A stretch of 64,000 nucleotides of DNA from Shewanella psychropiezotolerans (GTDB lineage Bacteria > Pseudomonadota > Gammaproteobacteria > Enterobacterales > Shewanellaceae). Each line of letters opens with the position of its first letter. The first letter of the stretch is position 1. The stretch covers positions 2,844,001 through 2,908,000 of the forward strand of contig NZ_CP041614.1 in assembly GCF_007197555.1 (NCBI RefSeq), given 5' to 3'. The position numbers and the translations under genes are program-made. The notes below the pieces were generated by a model. That model saw only the letters and a program-made list of their open reading frames with translations. It had not been told where the DNA came from and did no database searches. Below are positions 1-9,754 of the stretch, piece by piece.

Positions 1-2
1 CT

Positions 3-1369
3 ATGAAGTTTATCGCTCACAGGAATACTTTCTTTCCAATCAAAGCTGAAAAATCCGGTGTAAAATGGTCTGAGCCTAAGATCATCTTGTGCAGTTTTTT
101 TGCTATTTTATTTCCTTCCGCGGTATTACTGACCCTGCCGGTATTCTCTGTCACCGGGCTAAGCTTTACCGATGCATTGTTTACGGCGACGTCGGCGATC
201 AGTGTGACCGGATTAGGTGTGGTCGATACCGGCACACACTTCAGAGCGAGTGGTAAAATATTATTGATGTTCTTGATGCAGATAGGTGGCTTAGGCCAGA
301 TGACACTCTCTGCAGTATTGCTTTATATGTTTGGTCAGCGTCTGAGCTTGCGCCAACAAGCATTAACTAAGGAGGCGCTTGGCCAGGATAAGTCTATTAA
401 TATAAGACGATTAGTGAAGCACATCGTCGTCTTTTCACTGATTGCCGAATTGTTAGGTTTTATCTTTCTGGCCATACGTTGGGTGCCGGAAATGGGCTGG
501 CAGACTGGCATGTTTACCGCTCTTTTTCATGCGATATCGGCATTCAATAATGCCGGTTTTTCACTGTTTTCAAATAGCTTGAGTTCCTACGCCACAGATC
601 CCTTGATCACTTTCACCATTGCTAGTCTGATCATCTTTGGAGGTTTGGGCTTTACGGTTATCTCAGATCTCAGGCGCAATGGTGCAAGTGGTTTTCGCTA
701 TTTTCAGTTGCACACTAAGATCATGCTGCTTGCCACACCATGTCTGATCTTGTTCGGTACCTTGATGTTCTGGCTACTGGAGCATAATAATCCGAATACA
801 TTAGGGCAATACAATCTGGGGCAACAATGGTTGGTGGCCTTCTTTCAATCCGTCACGGCGCGAACCGCAGGTTTTAACAGTGTGGATATCGCATTGTTCA
901 GCCAGGGCGCTTTTTTTATCATGATCATCCTTATGTTGATTGGCGCGGGCTCCACATCGACGGGGGAGGGATTAAGGTATCTACATTTGTGGTTGTGGCT
1001 GTGGCAACTTGGTCTTTCCTAAGACAGCGCCCTCATGTATCCATTTTTAAACGTACCGTGCCATCGAAAACGGTGACTAAATGTCTGGCCATCATAGTGG
1101 TCAGCGGCATCATATTGTCACTGGCCATGTTCAGCCTTATGCTCACTGAAAATGCACCTTTCGAACAGATCATGTTCGAGACTATTTCGGCATTTTCCAC
1201 CGTGGGGTTGACAGCGGGCTTAACGGGTAACTTATCGGAACCTGGCAAGTACATCATGATAGTGGTGATGGTCATAGGTCGTATTGGCCCATTGACACTG
1301 GCCTACATGCTGGCAAGACCCAATCCTACCTTGCTGAAATATCCGGAAGATAACGTATTCGCCGGATGA
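3..1369 (+). CDS. ktrB: KtrB/TrkH-family potassium uptake channel subunit (frame broken by a 1-base deletion)
   Basis: Inner-membrane K+ translocating subunit of a Ktr/Trk system, which normally works with a cytosolic KtrA/TrkA RCK subunit; that partner is not in the window and may lie just upstream. The conceptual product is about 455 residues, the size of KtrB and shorter than TrkH. All four pore-loop signatures are visible: ISVTGLG, FNNAGF and ARTAGF in the first part, and FSTVGLT in the second, each with the filter glycine. The frame breaks at the G run 962-966: five Gs are present, and a sixth would restore TSTGGGIKVSTF and fuse the two ORFs (3-1022 and 989-1369). The ATG at position 3 fits the usual KtrB N-terminus, but upstream sequence is missing. 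The family call is firm; KtrB versus TrkH naming is less so. Confidence 0.85.
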
Positions 1370-1407
1370 TGTTTGATAGCGATAGGAATTATTATCAATA
1401 GGTATAA

Positions 1408-1439
1408 AAAACGGACACGAGCACACTCGTGTCCGTTTT
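1408..1439. terminator. Bidirectional intrinsic terminator between ktrB and dadA
   Basis: A perfect 11-bp GC-rich stem (1411-1421 with 1426-1436) closes a CACA loop. An A run precedes it and a T run follows it, so it can work on both strands. It sits between the convergent genes ktrB and dadA. Confidence 0.85.
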
Positions 1440-1520
1440 ACTCTTTCTTGTACTTACTGTTTACATGTTTTTCTATTCAATTCTTTTATTAAGAATAAAC
1501 AGAACAGAACCTTAAGCTGG

Positions 1521-2773
1521 TCATGAGTAGCGGAAGATATCTAAGCCTTGGGGATCGATATCAGGCGTTCTGCCACTGACTCGATCGGCTAGCAATTTTC
1601 CTGAGCCACAGGCCATGGTCCAGCCCAAAGTACCGTGTCCGGTATTGGTAAACAGGTTAGGGATAGGTGTTTTACCTATGATAGGGGTGCCATCTGGTGT
1701 CATGGGTCTAAGTCCGGTCCAGAATTCGGCCTTGCCTATATCACCGCCTCCGGGGAACAGATCATTAACCACCATGGCTATGGTTTCTTTGCGTTGCTCA
1801 CTCAAGTCAAGATTATAGCCTGAGAGTTCGGCGGTTCCTGCCACGCGAATTCGTTGATTAAAACGTGTGATGGCGACCTTATAGGTCTCATCCATCACTG
1901 TGGATATTGGCGCGAGTTTCTCATCAGTGATGGGGAGTGTCAGCGAGTAGCCTTTTACCGGGTAGACAGGTACAGACAAACCTAACGGGGCGAGTAGGCC
2001 GGCGGAGTAACTGCCCAAGGCGACCACATAGGCATCGGCTTTTAGCTCGCCGGCACTGGTAGATACCGAACTTATCTTGCCATCGGTGCGCTTGAGCCCT
2101 GAGATTTCAACGCCGAATTTAAAGCTGATTCCGGCCTGTTTAGCCAAGGTCACCAGCTGTTGGCAAAACAGGTAACAGTCTCCGGTTTCGTCGTCGGGTA
2201 GGCGTAAACCGCCGACGAGTTTCTCTTTGACATGCGCTAATGCGGGCTCTGCTTGAATGCAGGCCTGAACATCCAGCTCCTGATACCGGGTGCCGCTCTC
2301 CTGCAGTAGCTTGATGTCTTTAGCGACGGCGTCTATCTGGGCATGACTGCGAAACACCTGTAAGGTACCTTGCTGGCGACCTTCGTAGTCGATGGCATGG
2401 TGTTGCCGTAACTCGATTAAGCAGTCCCGGCTGTAATTGGCCACACGTAACATGCGTGATTTATTGAGCTGATAGCTGGTTTGGTTGCAATTTGCCAGCA
2501 TTTTACTTGCCCACAGATAAAGGTCTGGTGACATGCCGGGCTTTATTTTTAAGGGAGCGTGTTTCTGAATAAGCCACTTCAGTGCCTTAATAGGAACACC
2601 TGGTGCGGCCCAGGGGAGGAGTAACCGTAGGAGATCTGGCCCGCATTGGCGAAGCTGGTTTCTTCACCGCTGTTTAATTGACGGTCGATAACTGTGACTT
2701 CATGTCCGGCTTGAGCCAGATACCAGGCAGATGTTAAGCCTATGACGCCACCACCGAGTACAATAACCTGCAT
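1521..2773 (-). CDS. dadA: DadA-like D-amino acid dehydrogenase, FAD-dependent (frame broken)
   Basis: Quinone-linked flavoprotein of the DAO family that oxidises D-amino acids (D-alanine in the type enzyme) to keto acids and ammonia. The N-terminal ADP-binding motif GGGVIG (residues 7-12) and acidic D30 of the Rossmann fold are visible, as is the C-terminal [14 protein letters not shown]. The conceptual length of about 417 residues matches DadA. The frame is broken at the G run 2613-2616 (+ strand): one more base restores [17 protein letters not shown] and joins the 64-residue and 337-residue pieces. It is the last gene of agcS-gcvT-dadA, 90 bases after gcvT. The setting suggests feeding D-alanine, D-serine or glycine into the glycine/serine route; substrate cannot be read from sequence, and a glycine/sarcosine oxidase-like role is possible. 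Confidence 0.8.
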
Positions 2774-2808
2774 AACATTCCTTAATGAAACTCGCTACAT
2801 TCAGAGGG

Positions 2809-2832
2809 CTCGACTCAAATAACTGAGTCGAG
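2809..2832. other. Intergenic hairpin between gcvT and dadA
   Basis: A perfect 9-bp inverted repeat (2809-2817 with 2824-2832) has a 6-base loop and no T run on the minus strand. It could be an mRNA processing or stability element that sets the level of dadA relative to gcvT; this is inference. Confidence 0.45.
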
Positions 2833-2863
2833 TGTACAGGATTTATCTATGCCTCTGTAGCAT

Positions 2864-3991
2864 TTATCCTCGATAGTATCTCTGCTCAACGAATGGCATT
2901 TTGGCTATCTTCATCGGCATCTTCTTACCACGAACTTCGGCAAACACTAAGGTGTCTAAGCTGGCAAACTCCTTGGCTACATAGCCCATGGCGATGGGAG
3001 ATCCGAAGCTTGGTCCGGCGGTGCCGCTGGTGATAATGCCTATTTCCTGATCTTGCTCATTGTACAGGACAGCGCCTTCGCGCACGGGGGCCTTACCTAG
3101 TCCAATCATACCTACGCGCTTGCGGCTCACAGCTTTGGTGGCTATCTGCTCCAATACTATCTCAGCACCGGGGAAACCGCCCGGTCGAATTCCGTCTGCG
3201 CGGCGGGCCTTGCTGATGGCCCAAAGCAGGCTGGCTTCAACCGGTGTGGTGCTGGTATCGATATCGTGTCCATACAGACACAGGCCAGACTCGAGCCTCA
3301 AAGAGTCACGTGCGCCCAGTCCAATCCACTCGACTTCAGCCTCACTGAGGAGTAGACGTGTCAGCCTGTCGGCATGCTCGGCTGGGATAGAGATTTCGAA
3401 GCCATCTTCTCCGGTATAGCCAGCCCGGCCAATGATGCAATCGACGCCATCGAACTTGAGTACTCTGGAATCCATGAAGACCATGTCGGCGGTGTAGGGA
3501 ATGTGCCGTGCCAGCACTTGTGCTGCGAGTGGCCCCTGTAAGGCTAGCAGTGCCCGGTCTTCGAGGATTTCTATCTCTACATCATCTGGTAGGTGCTGGC
3601 GCAGATGTGCGATGTCTTGGTTTTTGCACGCGGCATTGACCACAAGGAACAGATGATCGCCAAAATTACTCACCATGAGGTCGTCCTGAAGGCCACCTTC
3701 ATCATTGGTGAACAGGGCGTATCTTTGCTTACCTTGGGGAAGATCCAATATGTCCACAGGTACCAGAGCCTCAAGTGCCTTAGCAGCGTTGGGGCCATGA
3801 AGACGCAATTGTCCCATATGGGACACATCGAAGAGGCCTGCAGAGGCCCGGGTGTGCAGATGCTCCTTCTTGACTCCCAATGGGTATTGAACCGGCATCT
3901 CATAGCCTGCAAAGGGCACCATTCTGGCTCCCGCTTCCACATGTAGATCGAAACATGGGGTTTTTAATAAGTCTTGTACTTCTTGTGTCAT
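2864..3991 (-). CDS. gcvT: Aminomethyltransferase, glycine cleavage system T protein
   Basis: GcvT releases ammonia from the aminomethyl group on lipoyl-GcvH and passes the one-carbon unit to tetrahydrofolate, giving 5,10-methylene-THF. The 375-residue length is normal. Family landmarks include FAGYEMPVQY, FDVSHMGQ near residue 55, the conserved acidic NDEGGLQDDL, GYTGEDGFE and a C-terminal barrel with GITSGTAGPS. The ATG at 3991 is chosen because GGAG lies 7 bases upstream; an in-frame TTG four codons earlier overlaps that ribosome binding site. Unlike the usual gcvTHP order, gcvT is here on the opposite strand from gcvH and gcvP, together with the symporter and dadA genes. It is intact and likely supplies the T protein for the gcvHP operon across the regulator gene. 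Confidence 0.95.
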   Translation of the reverse strand: MTQEVQDLLKTPCFDLHVEAGARMVPFAGYEMPVQYPLGVKKEHLHTRASAGLFDVSHMGQLRLHGPNAAKALEALVPVDILDLPQGKQRYALFTNDEGGLQDDLMVSNFGDHLFLVVNAACKNQDIAHLRQHLPDDVEIEILEDRALLALQGPLAAQVLARHIPYTADMVFMDSRVLKFDGVDCIIGRAGYTGEDGFEISIPAEHADRLTRLLLSEAEVEWIGLGARDSLRLESGLCLYGHDIDTSTTPVEASLLWAISKARRADGIRPGGFPGAEIVLEQIATKAVSRKRVGMIGLGKAPVREGAVLYNEQDQEIGIITSGTAGPSFGSPIAMGYVAKEFASLDTLVFAEVRGKKMPMKIAKMPFVEQRYYRG

Positions 3992-4005
3992 TTTTGGCTC
4001 CAAAG

Positions 4006-4025
4006 AAGCCCCGCGAACGGGGCTT
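4006..4025 (-). other. GC-rich hairpin just upstream of the gcvT ribosome binding site
   Basis: A perfect 8-bp stem (4006-4013 with 4018-4025) carries a TTCG loop as read on the minus strand. It lies about 5 bases upstream of the GGAG of gcvT. No T run follows, so mRNA stabilisation or attenuation is more likely than termination. Confidence 0.5.
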
Positions 4026-4069
4026 ATCTTTATATAGGTGATGAAATAAAATTTGCGGCGTGACTAGCC

Positions 4070-5457
4070 TTAACCTGGTTCTTTTGCACTGTTATCGTCT
4101 TCATCAATGCGGCTCTTAGCTTGGAAATACTCTTTACTCAACTTGAACACCACTGGGCTAAGCAGTACTAAGGCGATCAGGTTGGGAATGGCCATCATGG
4201 CGTTAAGTGTGTCGGCCAATAACCAGATGAACTCTAATGATCCTACGGCGCCAACTGGCACGACGATGATCCACAGGACACGAAATGGCATCACAGCTTT
4301 AGGGCCGAGCAGGTATTGCACACATTTTTCGCTATATACACTCCAACCTAAGATGGTGGTGAAGGCGAAGACGGACAGGGCAATGGCGACAATAAAGTTG
4401 CCGTAAGGTATGGCGCTGGAGAAGGCGGCCGAAGTGAGCGCCGCACCAGTTTGGCCACTGGTCCATTCGCCGGATACGACGATGGCGAGGCCCGTAATAG
4501 TACACACGACTAAAGTGTCGATGAAGGTACCTAGCATGGCAACCAGACCCTGAGCGACAGGGTCGTTTGTCTTCGCTGCCGCGTGGGCTATGGGGGCACT
4601 ACCTAAACCTGCTTCGTTGGAGAATACGCCACGGGCCACACCGAATCGGATCGCTGCCCATACCGCTGCACCGGCGAATCCACCTTCGGCCGCCGTACCT
4701 GTAAATGCACTGGTATAGATCAGCGTTAAGGCTGCTGGTAGTTCAGATGCATTGATGGCGAGCACTATGATACCTGCGACTATGTAGAAGGTAGCCATCA
4801 AGGGGACCAGCTTACCTGCGACATCGGCGATACGTTTGATCCCCCCATGAGTACTAAGCCAACCAATACCATCATGATCAGGCCTGTGATCCAGGGATCA
4901 ATGCCGAAGTTGACATCTAAGGCGTTAGCTACCGAGTTTGCTTGTACCGTATTGCCTATGCCAAAACCTGCGATGGCGCCAAATAATGCGAATGCAGTGC
5001 CTAGCCAGGCCCACTTGCTGGAGAGGCCGTTCTTGATGTAATACATGGGGCCGCCGCTGAAGTTGCCATTTGCGTCCACTTCACGGTATTTAACCGCCAG
5101 TACGGCTTCGGCAAACTTAGTCGCCATACCCACCAATGCGGTACACCACATCCAGAAAAGGGCGCCGGGGCCGCCGAGGAAGATGGCCGTGGCGACACCA
5201 GCGATATTACCTGTGCCTATGGTGGCTGACAGTGAAGTCATTAGGGCGTTGAACGGGCTGATTTCTCCCTTGATGTTTTTGTCTTTGCTGGGGATCCGTC
5301 CACTCCAGAGCAGTTTAAATCCGCTGCCGAGTTTCAGGATCGGCATCATCTTGAGGCCGACTGTCAGAAATAAACCCACGCCGAGAATAACGGCCAACAT
5401 GGGAATTCCCCAGACAATTCCATTGATGTAAGATAGTGCACTTGTAATAGATTCCAC
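4070..5457 (-). CDS. agcS: AgcS-family sodium:alanine/glycine symporter (frame broken)
   Basis: Inner-membrane Na+-coupled amino acid carrier of the AGCS family (alanine, glycine, sometimes D-serine). The conceptual product is about 462 residues, normal for the family, and mostly hydrophobic helices. Family motifs seen include GTGNIAGVATAIFLGGPGA, FSGGPMYYIKNGL and GVARGVFSNEAGLGSAPIAH. The frame is broken at the C run 4841-4846 (+ strand): one extra base restores LMGGIKRIADVAGKLVPLMATF and joins the two ORFs (4798-5457 and 4070-4801). It is the first gene of agcS-gcvT-dadA and would bring in the substrate used by the glycine cleavage and serine deaminase genes. A palindromic operator and a candidate promoter lie 50-125 bases upstream. 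Confidence 0.88.
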
Positions 5458-5506
5458 GATAACCTCTTCATTTTTTTATAATTTTTTAGTAAGCATCCAA
5501 GCTGCT

Positions 5507-5535
5507 TCTATTTGGTTTTTTTATTACTGCGTCAA
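5507..5535 (-). promoter_or_regulatory. Candidate promoter of agcS-gcvT-dadA
   Basis: Read on the minus strand there is TTGACG (5535-5530), a 17-base spacer and AATAGA (5512-5507), about 50 bases before the agcS start. The -35 is good and the -10 is weak. Confidence 0.4.
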
Positions 5536-5568
5536 TCATCGGAAACGTTAGCATTTTGTTAGGATAAA

Positions 5569-5582
5569 TTTCCAATAGGAAA
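5569..5582. promoter_or_regulatory. Palindromic operator TTTCC-AATA-GGAAA, copy 1 (agcS side)
   Basis: A 14-base site of two 5-base arms around AATA lies about 112 bases upstream of the agcS start. The identical 14 bases occur before sdaA at 6888-6901. It is likely the binding site of the XRE-cupin regulator encoded between the two units. Confidence 0.6.
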
Positions 5583-5758
5583 AAAATTAGTCAATTTAGA
5601 GAAAACATTCAAGGTTTAATTTTCGTTAATTTAGCAGTTCAACATGTATTGTTGCTCTAACTTGCTGAGCAATAAGCTATAAATCAATCAAATTTTTTTT
5701 GTGTTTCTTAAATTAAACTTAATTCAATTTTGAAATTATTTTCCAAAAAAAGTGATTG

Positions 5759-5809
5759 TTTATTCCTAAAGGGATAGGGATACGTGGAAATAGAGGGTTT
5801 AGGAATAAA
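5759..5809. repeat. 12-bp inverted repeat upstream of agcS
   Basis: TTTATTCCTAAA at 5759-5770 is exactly complementary in reverse to TTTAGGAATAAA at 5798-5809, with 27 bases between. Its role is unknown: it could be a distant operator or an RNA hairpin. Confidence 0.5.
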
Positions 5810-6057
5810 TGGAAGCGGTATTTGGTATATGGGGAACAAACAGGCAAGTAAGAAACGTGTTCACTAAAGTAAGGAAGGCATTAAGTTTAGCGACTAAAGC
5901 GTAAACACTAGGGCATTATAGACTGAGTTTCGGGAAAGCTGGCTGATGAGTTATGGAGTGTCGCTGAGGCTTCTGTTTGTCGGGATGTGCAGGACCGCCT
6001 GGCCCGAGCCGGATCCTTGGCAAGGGGCGTTAAGTCATGTCGCGAGATTCACATGGA

Positions 6058-6687
6058 TTAAGCAGAGGTGATCCACAGAATGTGTGCATCTTTTTCGCTG
6101 AGTGATATTACGGCATGACCCATGGTGGCATCGTAGTAAGCCGAGTCACCCACGGATAAGGTCGCTGGCTCATAAAATTCCGTGAGCAACTGCACCTGTC
6201 CCTCTAGCACATAGAGAAATTCTTCGCCTTCGTGGCGCACCCAATCCTTGTATTCGTCGAATGAACGAGAGTGAATACAGGTCCTGTAGGGCAGCATCTT
6301 CTTGTTACTCAGTTGAGTGGAGAGTAGTTCATGCTCATAGGTCGGAGTGAGCTGTTGTTTTCCCTCTCCCGCCTTTGTGATGTCTCTGCGTCCGGTTGCC
6401 AGCACCGTTTTAGGTTTAGTGAACAGCTGAGGCAGGTCAATCTCCAGCCCGGCCGCCAACTTCTGCATCACCATAAAGGTCGGTGATATTTGCTCATTCT
6501 CAATTTTAGATAGAGTGGACTTGGCTAATCCTGTGAGTTTGCTGGCCTCTTCCAGGGTGAGTTTGTTTTTGGTTCTGATGGCCTTGAGCTGCTCACCTAT
6601 GTTTACGGAACCTACTTTACTCTCGCCACCTTCACTTCTTGTTAGGGCGATAGAGGGATAAACATCGGTAACACCGTTCTCAATCAT
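6058..6687 (-). CDS. XRE-family transcriptional regulator with C-terminal cupin domain
   Basis: A 209-residue two-domain regulator. An XRE helix-turn-helix spans about residues 29-85 (LTLEEASKLTGLAKSTLSKI), and a cupin_2 sensor barrel about 120-205 (EEFLYVLEGQVQLL). Proteins of this layout (PuuR-like) usually repress amino acid or amine catabolism and respond to a small ligand held in the cupin. It lies between agcS-gcvT-dadA and sdaA-glyA-gcvHP, and a shared palindrome precedes both, so it is the obvious candidate regulator of glycine/serine catabolism. The ATG start has no strong ribosome binding site, so the first ~25 residues, which precede the HTH, are uncertain. The ligand (glycine or serine) is inferred. 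Confidence 0.85.
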   Translation of the reverse strand: MIENGVTDVYPSIALTRSEGGESKVGSVNIGEQLKAIRTKNKLTLEEASKLTGLAKSTLSKIENEQISPTFMVMQKLAAGLEIDLPQLFTKPKTVLATGRRDITKAGEGKQQLTPTYEHELLSTQLSNKKMLPYRTCIHSRSFDEYKDWVRHEGEEFLYVLEGQVQLLTEFYEPATLSVGDSAYYDATMGHAVISLSEKDAHILWITSA

Positions 6688-6881
6688 GGGATAAATCGAC
6701 TTATATTATCTTGAATTGACTCATTGTTGCATATTCCCGGCGCTTCATGAACCGAGATGAGGGATATTCACGTTTATCAGCTCTGGTTCTTCTGTGTAAA
6801 TCGCTCACTTATTCCTCTGTATCAGGTTTTACAGGGGATTTATCTCATCTGTTCTAGACTGCATAATTATTCACTACCGAT

Positions 6882-6907
6882 AAAAAGTTTCCAATAGGAA
6901 ACTTTTT
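6882..6907. promoter_or_regulatory. Palindromic operator TTTCC-AATA-GGAAA, copy 2 (sdaA side), with extended arms
   Basis: The core 6888-6901 is identical to the agcS site. Here the symmetry extends to perfect 11-bp arms (6882-6892 with 6897-6907). It ends three bases before the candidate -35 of sdaA, a position that suits either contact with polymerase or blocking it. Confidence 0.65.
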
Positions 6908-6909
6908 TG

Positions 6910-6938
6910 TTGTTAATGAAAAACAAGCCTGATATGTT
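6910..6938 (+). promoter_or_regulatory. Candidate sigma-70 promoter of the sdaA-glyA-gcvHP unit
   Basis: TTGTTA (6910-6915), a 17-base spacer and TATGTT (6933-6938) lie about 50 bases before the sdaA start and right after the palindromic operator. Confidence 0.5.
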
Positions 6939-6986
6939 GTAAATGTGATCGGGATCAAGACATTCATCCTCAGGAGACCCCTAGTT

Positions 6987-8354
6987 ATGGCTCACAGTAT
7001 TTTCGATTTATTTAAGGTTGGCATAGGACCATCGAGTTCTCACACGGTAGGCCCTATGGTCGCCGCGAATCGTTTCGCGAAAGAACTGGTGACTCAAGAT
7101 TTGTTGCAAGAAGTAGATAAAGTGCGAGTCGAGTTATTTGGCTCTCTGGCACTCACAGGAAAAGGTCATGCTACAGATAATGCCTGTGTATTGGGTTTGA
7201 TGGCTGAATCGCCCGGGTGCCTCGATGCAGATAATATTCCCGGTCTGTTGGCCTTGGTTAAAGATACCGGTGAGCTGCCTTTGTCGGGTAAACGTTGGAT
7301 CTATTTCTCATCGGAAGAAGACCTCATCTTTCATTACCACACCTCACTACCAGAACATCCCAACGCCATGACAATAAAAGCACTGAATGCAGAGGGGGGA
7401 CTCGTGCTGAGCCGAACCTACTTCTCTGTCGGGGGCGGCGCTGTGGTTGGGGAAGATGACCCACAACAGACGATAAGCTCAAGCTTAGCTTATCCTTATT
7501 CCAGTGCTCGTGAATTGTTACAGCATTGTGGTCAAAGCGGACTCTCTATCGCCGAGATAACCTTGGCTAATGAGGCAGCCTTAGGCGAAACTGAGTCAGA
7601 ATATAAATTACTCTCTCTGTGGCGGGTGATGTCCGGCTGCATTGAGCGGGGCTTAGCGCAAGACGGTGTCTTACCCGGCAGCATAAAGCTTAAACGACGT
7701 GCGAAAAATTTGCATCAAAGGCTGCTGGCACTAGATGAGGAGGGCTGTAGTCAGCCAGGTGGTATCGACACCTTAGACTGGGTAAACCTCTATGCCATGG
7801 CCGTCAATGAAGAAAATGCCGCCGGTGGCCGTGTGGTCACCGCGCCCACCAATGGCGCCGCCGGGGTGATTCCCGCCGTACTCGCCTGGTTTATCAAGTT
7901 TAAGTCAGATAAAGACCAAGATATTGTGACCTTCCTGGCCACGGCAGGTGCCGTTGGCCTTTTATATAAACAAAACGCCTCTATCTCGGCCGCCGAAGTG
8001 GGCTGTCAGGGAGAAATAGGTGTGGCTTGCTCCATGGCCGCGGCAGGTTTGACCGCAGCGCTGGGCGGGACTCCTGAACAAGTGGAAAATGCCGCCGAGA
8101 TAGGTATGGAGCATAATCTGGGGCTGACCTGCGATCCCATAGATGGCCTGGTACAGGTTCCCTGCATCGAGCGCAATACCATGGGCGCGGTAAAAGCCAT
8201 TAATGCCAGTCGACTCGCGTTACTCAGTGACGGCACACATCTCGTACATCTGGATGATGTCATCAAGACCATGCACCAAACGGGTCTGGATATGATGTCC
8301 AAATACAAAGAAACTTCCCAAGGTGGCCTGGCCATCAATGTTATCGCTTGCTAA
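6987..8354 (+). CDS. sdaA: L-serine ammonia-lyase (serine deaminase), single-chain iron-sulfur type
   Basis: Converts L-serine to pyruvate and ammonia using a 4Fe-4S cluster. The 455-residue single chain holds an N-terminal beta domain ([20 protein letters not shown] at residues 4-23) and a C-terminal alpha domain. Candidate cluster cysteines are in [14 protein letters not shown] and [18 protein letters not shown]. The ATG at 6987 is chosen because AGGAG lies upstream at 6972-6976 and the family begins with this M-x-SIFDLFK; an upstream in-frame GTG at 6945 would add 14 unsupported residues. It is the first gene of a plus-strand operon with glyA 16 bases downstream. Serine made from glycine by GlyA and GcvTHP would be drained to pyruvate here. 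Confidence 0.95.
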   Translation: MAHSIFDLFKVGIGPSSSHTVGPMVAANRFAKELVTQDLLQEVDKVRVELFGSLALTGKGHATDNACVLGLMAESPGCLDADNIPGLLALVKDTGELPLSGKRWIYFSSEEDLIFHYHTSLPEHPNAMTIKALNAEGGLVLSRTYFSVGGGAVVGEDDPQQTISSSLAYPYSSARELLQHCGQSGLSIAEITLANEAALGETESEYKLLSLWRVMSGCIERGLAQDGVLPGSIKLKRRAKNLHQRLLALDEEGCSQPGGIDTLDWVNLYAMAVNEENAAGGRVVTAPTNGAAGVIPAVLAWFIKFKSDKDQDIVTFLATAGAVGLLYKQNASISAAEVGCQGEIGVACSMAAAGLTAALGGTPEQVENAAEIGMEHNLGLTCDPIDGLVQVPCIERNTMGAVKAINASRLALLSDGTHLVHLDDVIKTMHQTGLDMMSKYKETSQGGLAINVIAC

Positions 8355-8370
8355 TTAAAGGAACTTAATA

Positions 8371-9666
8371 ATGAAAAGCCAGTACACCTCACACGAACTC
8401 GAGCATTTTTTCGGCGCAGGTCTTGCTGCCACGGATGGAGAAATCCAGAGCGCAATTGAACTGGAATCTCAGCGTCAGGAGCAGCAGATTGAATTGATCG
8501 CCTCGGAGAACATAGTGTCTAAGGCGGTAATGGAAGCGCAGGGCACCTCGTTAACCAATAAGTACGCCGAAGGTTATCCGGGGCGCCGCTATTATGGTGG
8601 CTGTGAGTTTGTTGACATTGTCGAGCAATTGGCCATCGACAGGGCCAAGGCCTTATTTGGTGCGGAATTTGTCAATGTGCAACCCCATTCAGGTGCTCAG
8701 GCAAACGGCGCGGTTTTTCAGGCATTGCTGCAGCCTGGAGATACGATATTGGGCATGTCTCTGGATGCCGGTGGTCACCTGACCCATGGCGCTCGCCCGG
8801 CGCAATCTGGCAAGTGGTTCAATGCCATTCAATATGGGGTGAAACAGGAAGATTGTTTGGTGGATTTCGAGCAAGTCGAAGCCCTGGCCAGAGAGCATAA
8901 GCCAGCGATGATTATCGCTGGTGGCTCTGCTATTCCCCGTGAACTGGATTTCGCTCGTTTCAGGGCCATTGCCGATGAAGTGGGGGCTTATCTTATGGTA
9001 GATATGGCCCATATCGCCGGTTTGGTGGCTACGGGTCATCATCAGAATCCAATCCCCCATGCGCACATTGTCACCACGACGACCCATAAAACATTAAGGG
9101 GTCCCCGCGGTGGCATGATCCTCACTAACAACCAAGATATTGCCAAGAAGATTAACTCGGCTGTGTTCCCCGGTCTACAAGGTGGTCCCTTGATGCATGT
9201 CATCGCGGCCAAGGCCGTGGCGCTGGGCGAGGCGCTAGAACCTGAATTTAAGCGCTACATCGCTCGGGTGCTGGAAAATGCTAAGGCCATGGCCGAGACC
9301 CTGCAATCCAGAGGCTGCGATATTGTCACCGAAGGCACAGATACTCACCTCATGTTAGTGGATCTCAGACCTAAAGGGCTCAAGGGTAACCGGGCGGAGG
9401 AGAGTCTTGAACGTGCGGGTATCACTTGTAATAAGAATGGCATTCCTTTCGATACCGAGAAGCCTATGGTCACATCGGGAATACGCCTGGGCACGCCAGC
9501 AGGCACTACTCGAGGCTTTTCCCGTGAGGACTTTATTCAGGTTGGTCACTGGATAGGCGATGTTCTGGACGGTTTAGCCAGTAACCCAGATGACAATAGT
9601 GAGGTGGAGTTAATGGTACTGAAACAAGTGCAGGCACTTTGCGAGAAATACCCCTTGTATCGATAA
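8371..9666 (+). CDS. glyA: Serine hydroxymethyltransferase, alphaproteobacterial-like paralogue
   Basis: PLP enzyme interconverting glycine plus 5,10-methylene-THF and serine plus THF. The 431 residues include [35 protein letters not shown] and the PLP-lysine motif [15 protein letters not shown] ribosome binding site AAGGAA precedes the ATG. The N-terminal extension with [13 protein letters not shown], plus [22 protein letters not shown] and [18 protein letters not shown], resembles rhizobial GlyA more than the enterobacterial type, and the second copy at 18056-19321 is clearly different. It sits between sdaA and gcvH, so the likely direction is glycine to serine. A housekeeping glyA is probably elsewhere. 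Confidence 0.93.
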   Translation: MKSQYTSHELEHFFGAGLAATDGEIQSAIELESQRQEQQIELIASENIVSKAVMEAQGTSLTNKYAEGYPGRRYYGGCEFVDIVEQLAIDRAKALFGAEFVNVQPHSGAQANGAVFQALLQPGDTILGMSLDAGGHLTHGARPAQSGKWFNAIQYGVKQEDCLVDFEQVEALAREHKPAMIIAGGSAIPRELDFARFRAIADEVGAYLMVDMAHIAGLVATGHHQNPIPHAHIVTTTTHKTLRGPRGGMILTNNQDIAKKINSAVFPGLQGGPLMHVIAAKAVALGEALEPEFKRYIARVLENAKAMAETLQSRGCDIVTEGTDTHLMLVDLRPKGLKGNRAEESLERAGITCNKNGIPFDTEKPMVTSGIRLGTPAGTTRGFSREDFIQVGHWIGDVLDGLASNPDDNSEVELMVLKQVQALCEKYPLYR

Positions 9667-9754
9667 CTCTGGCGAATGAAGCCTGAGTTAACAAGATGTA
9701 AAATATATTATTAATCGTTGAATAAAAAGTAAATTTAAGCTAGGAATAACAACA

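Larger units (their letters stand above)
5458..6057. other. 600-base AT-rich intergenic region upstream of agcS
   Basis: No convincing gene is seen here. It holds the candidate agcS promoter, one copy of the TTTCC-AATA-GGAAA operator (5569-5582) and a separate 12-bp inverted repeat (5759-5770 with 5798-5809). No glycine-riboswitch core was recognised on either strand. Confidence 0.6.

Noticed and set aside
962..966. Programmed frameshift or transcriptional slippage in ktrB and the six similar genes
   Set aside because: Runs are only 4-7 bases, no stimulatory structure is evident, and unrelated genes share the same lesion; sequencing error explains all of them.
5458..6057. Glycine riboswitch before agcS or the gcv genes
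   Set aside because: Expected from related bacteria, but no conserved aptamer core was recognised on either strand here, before sdaA or before gcvH.
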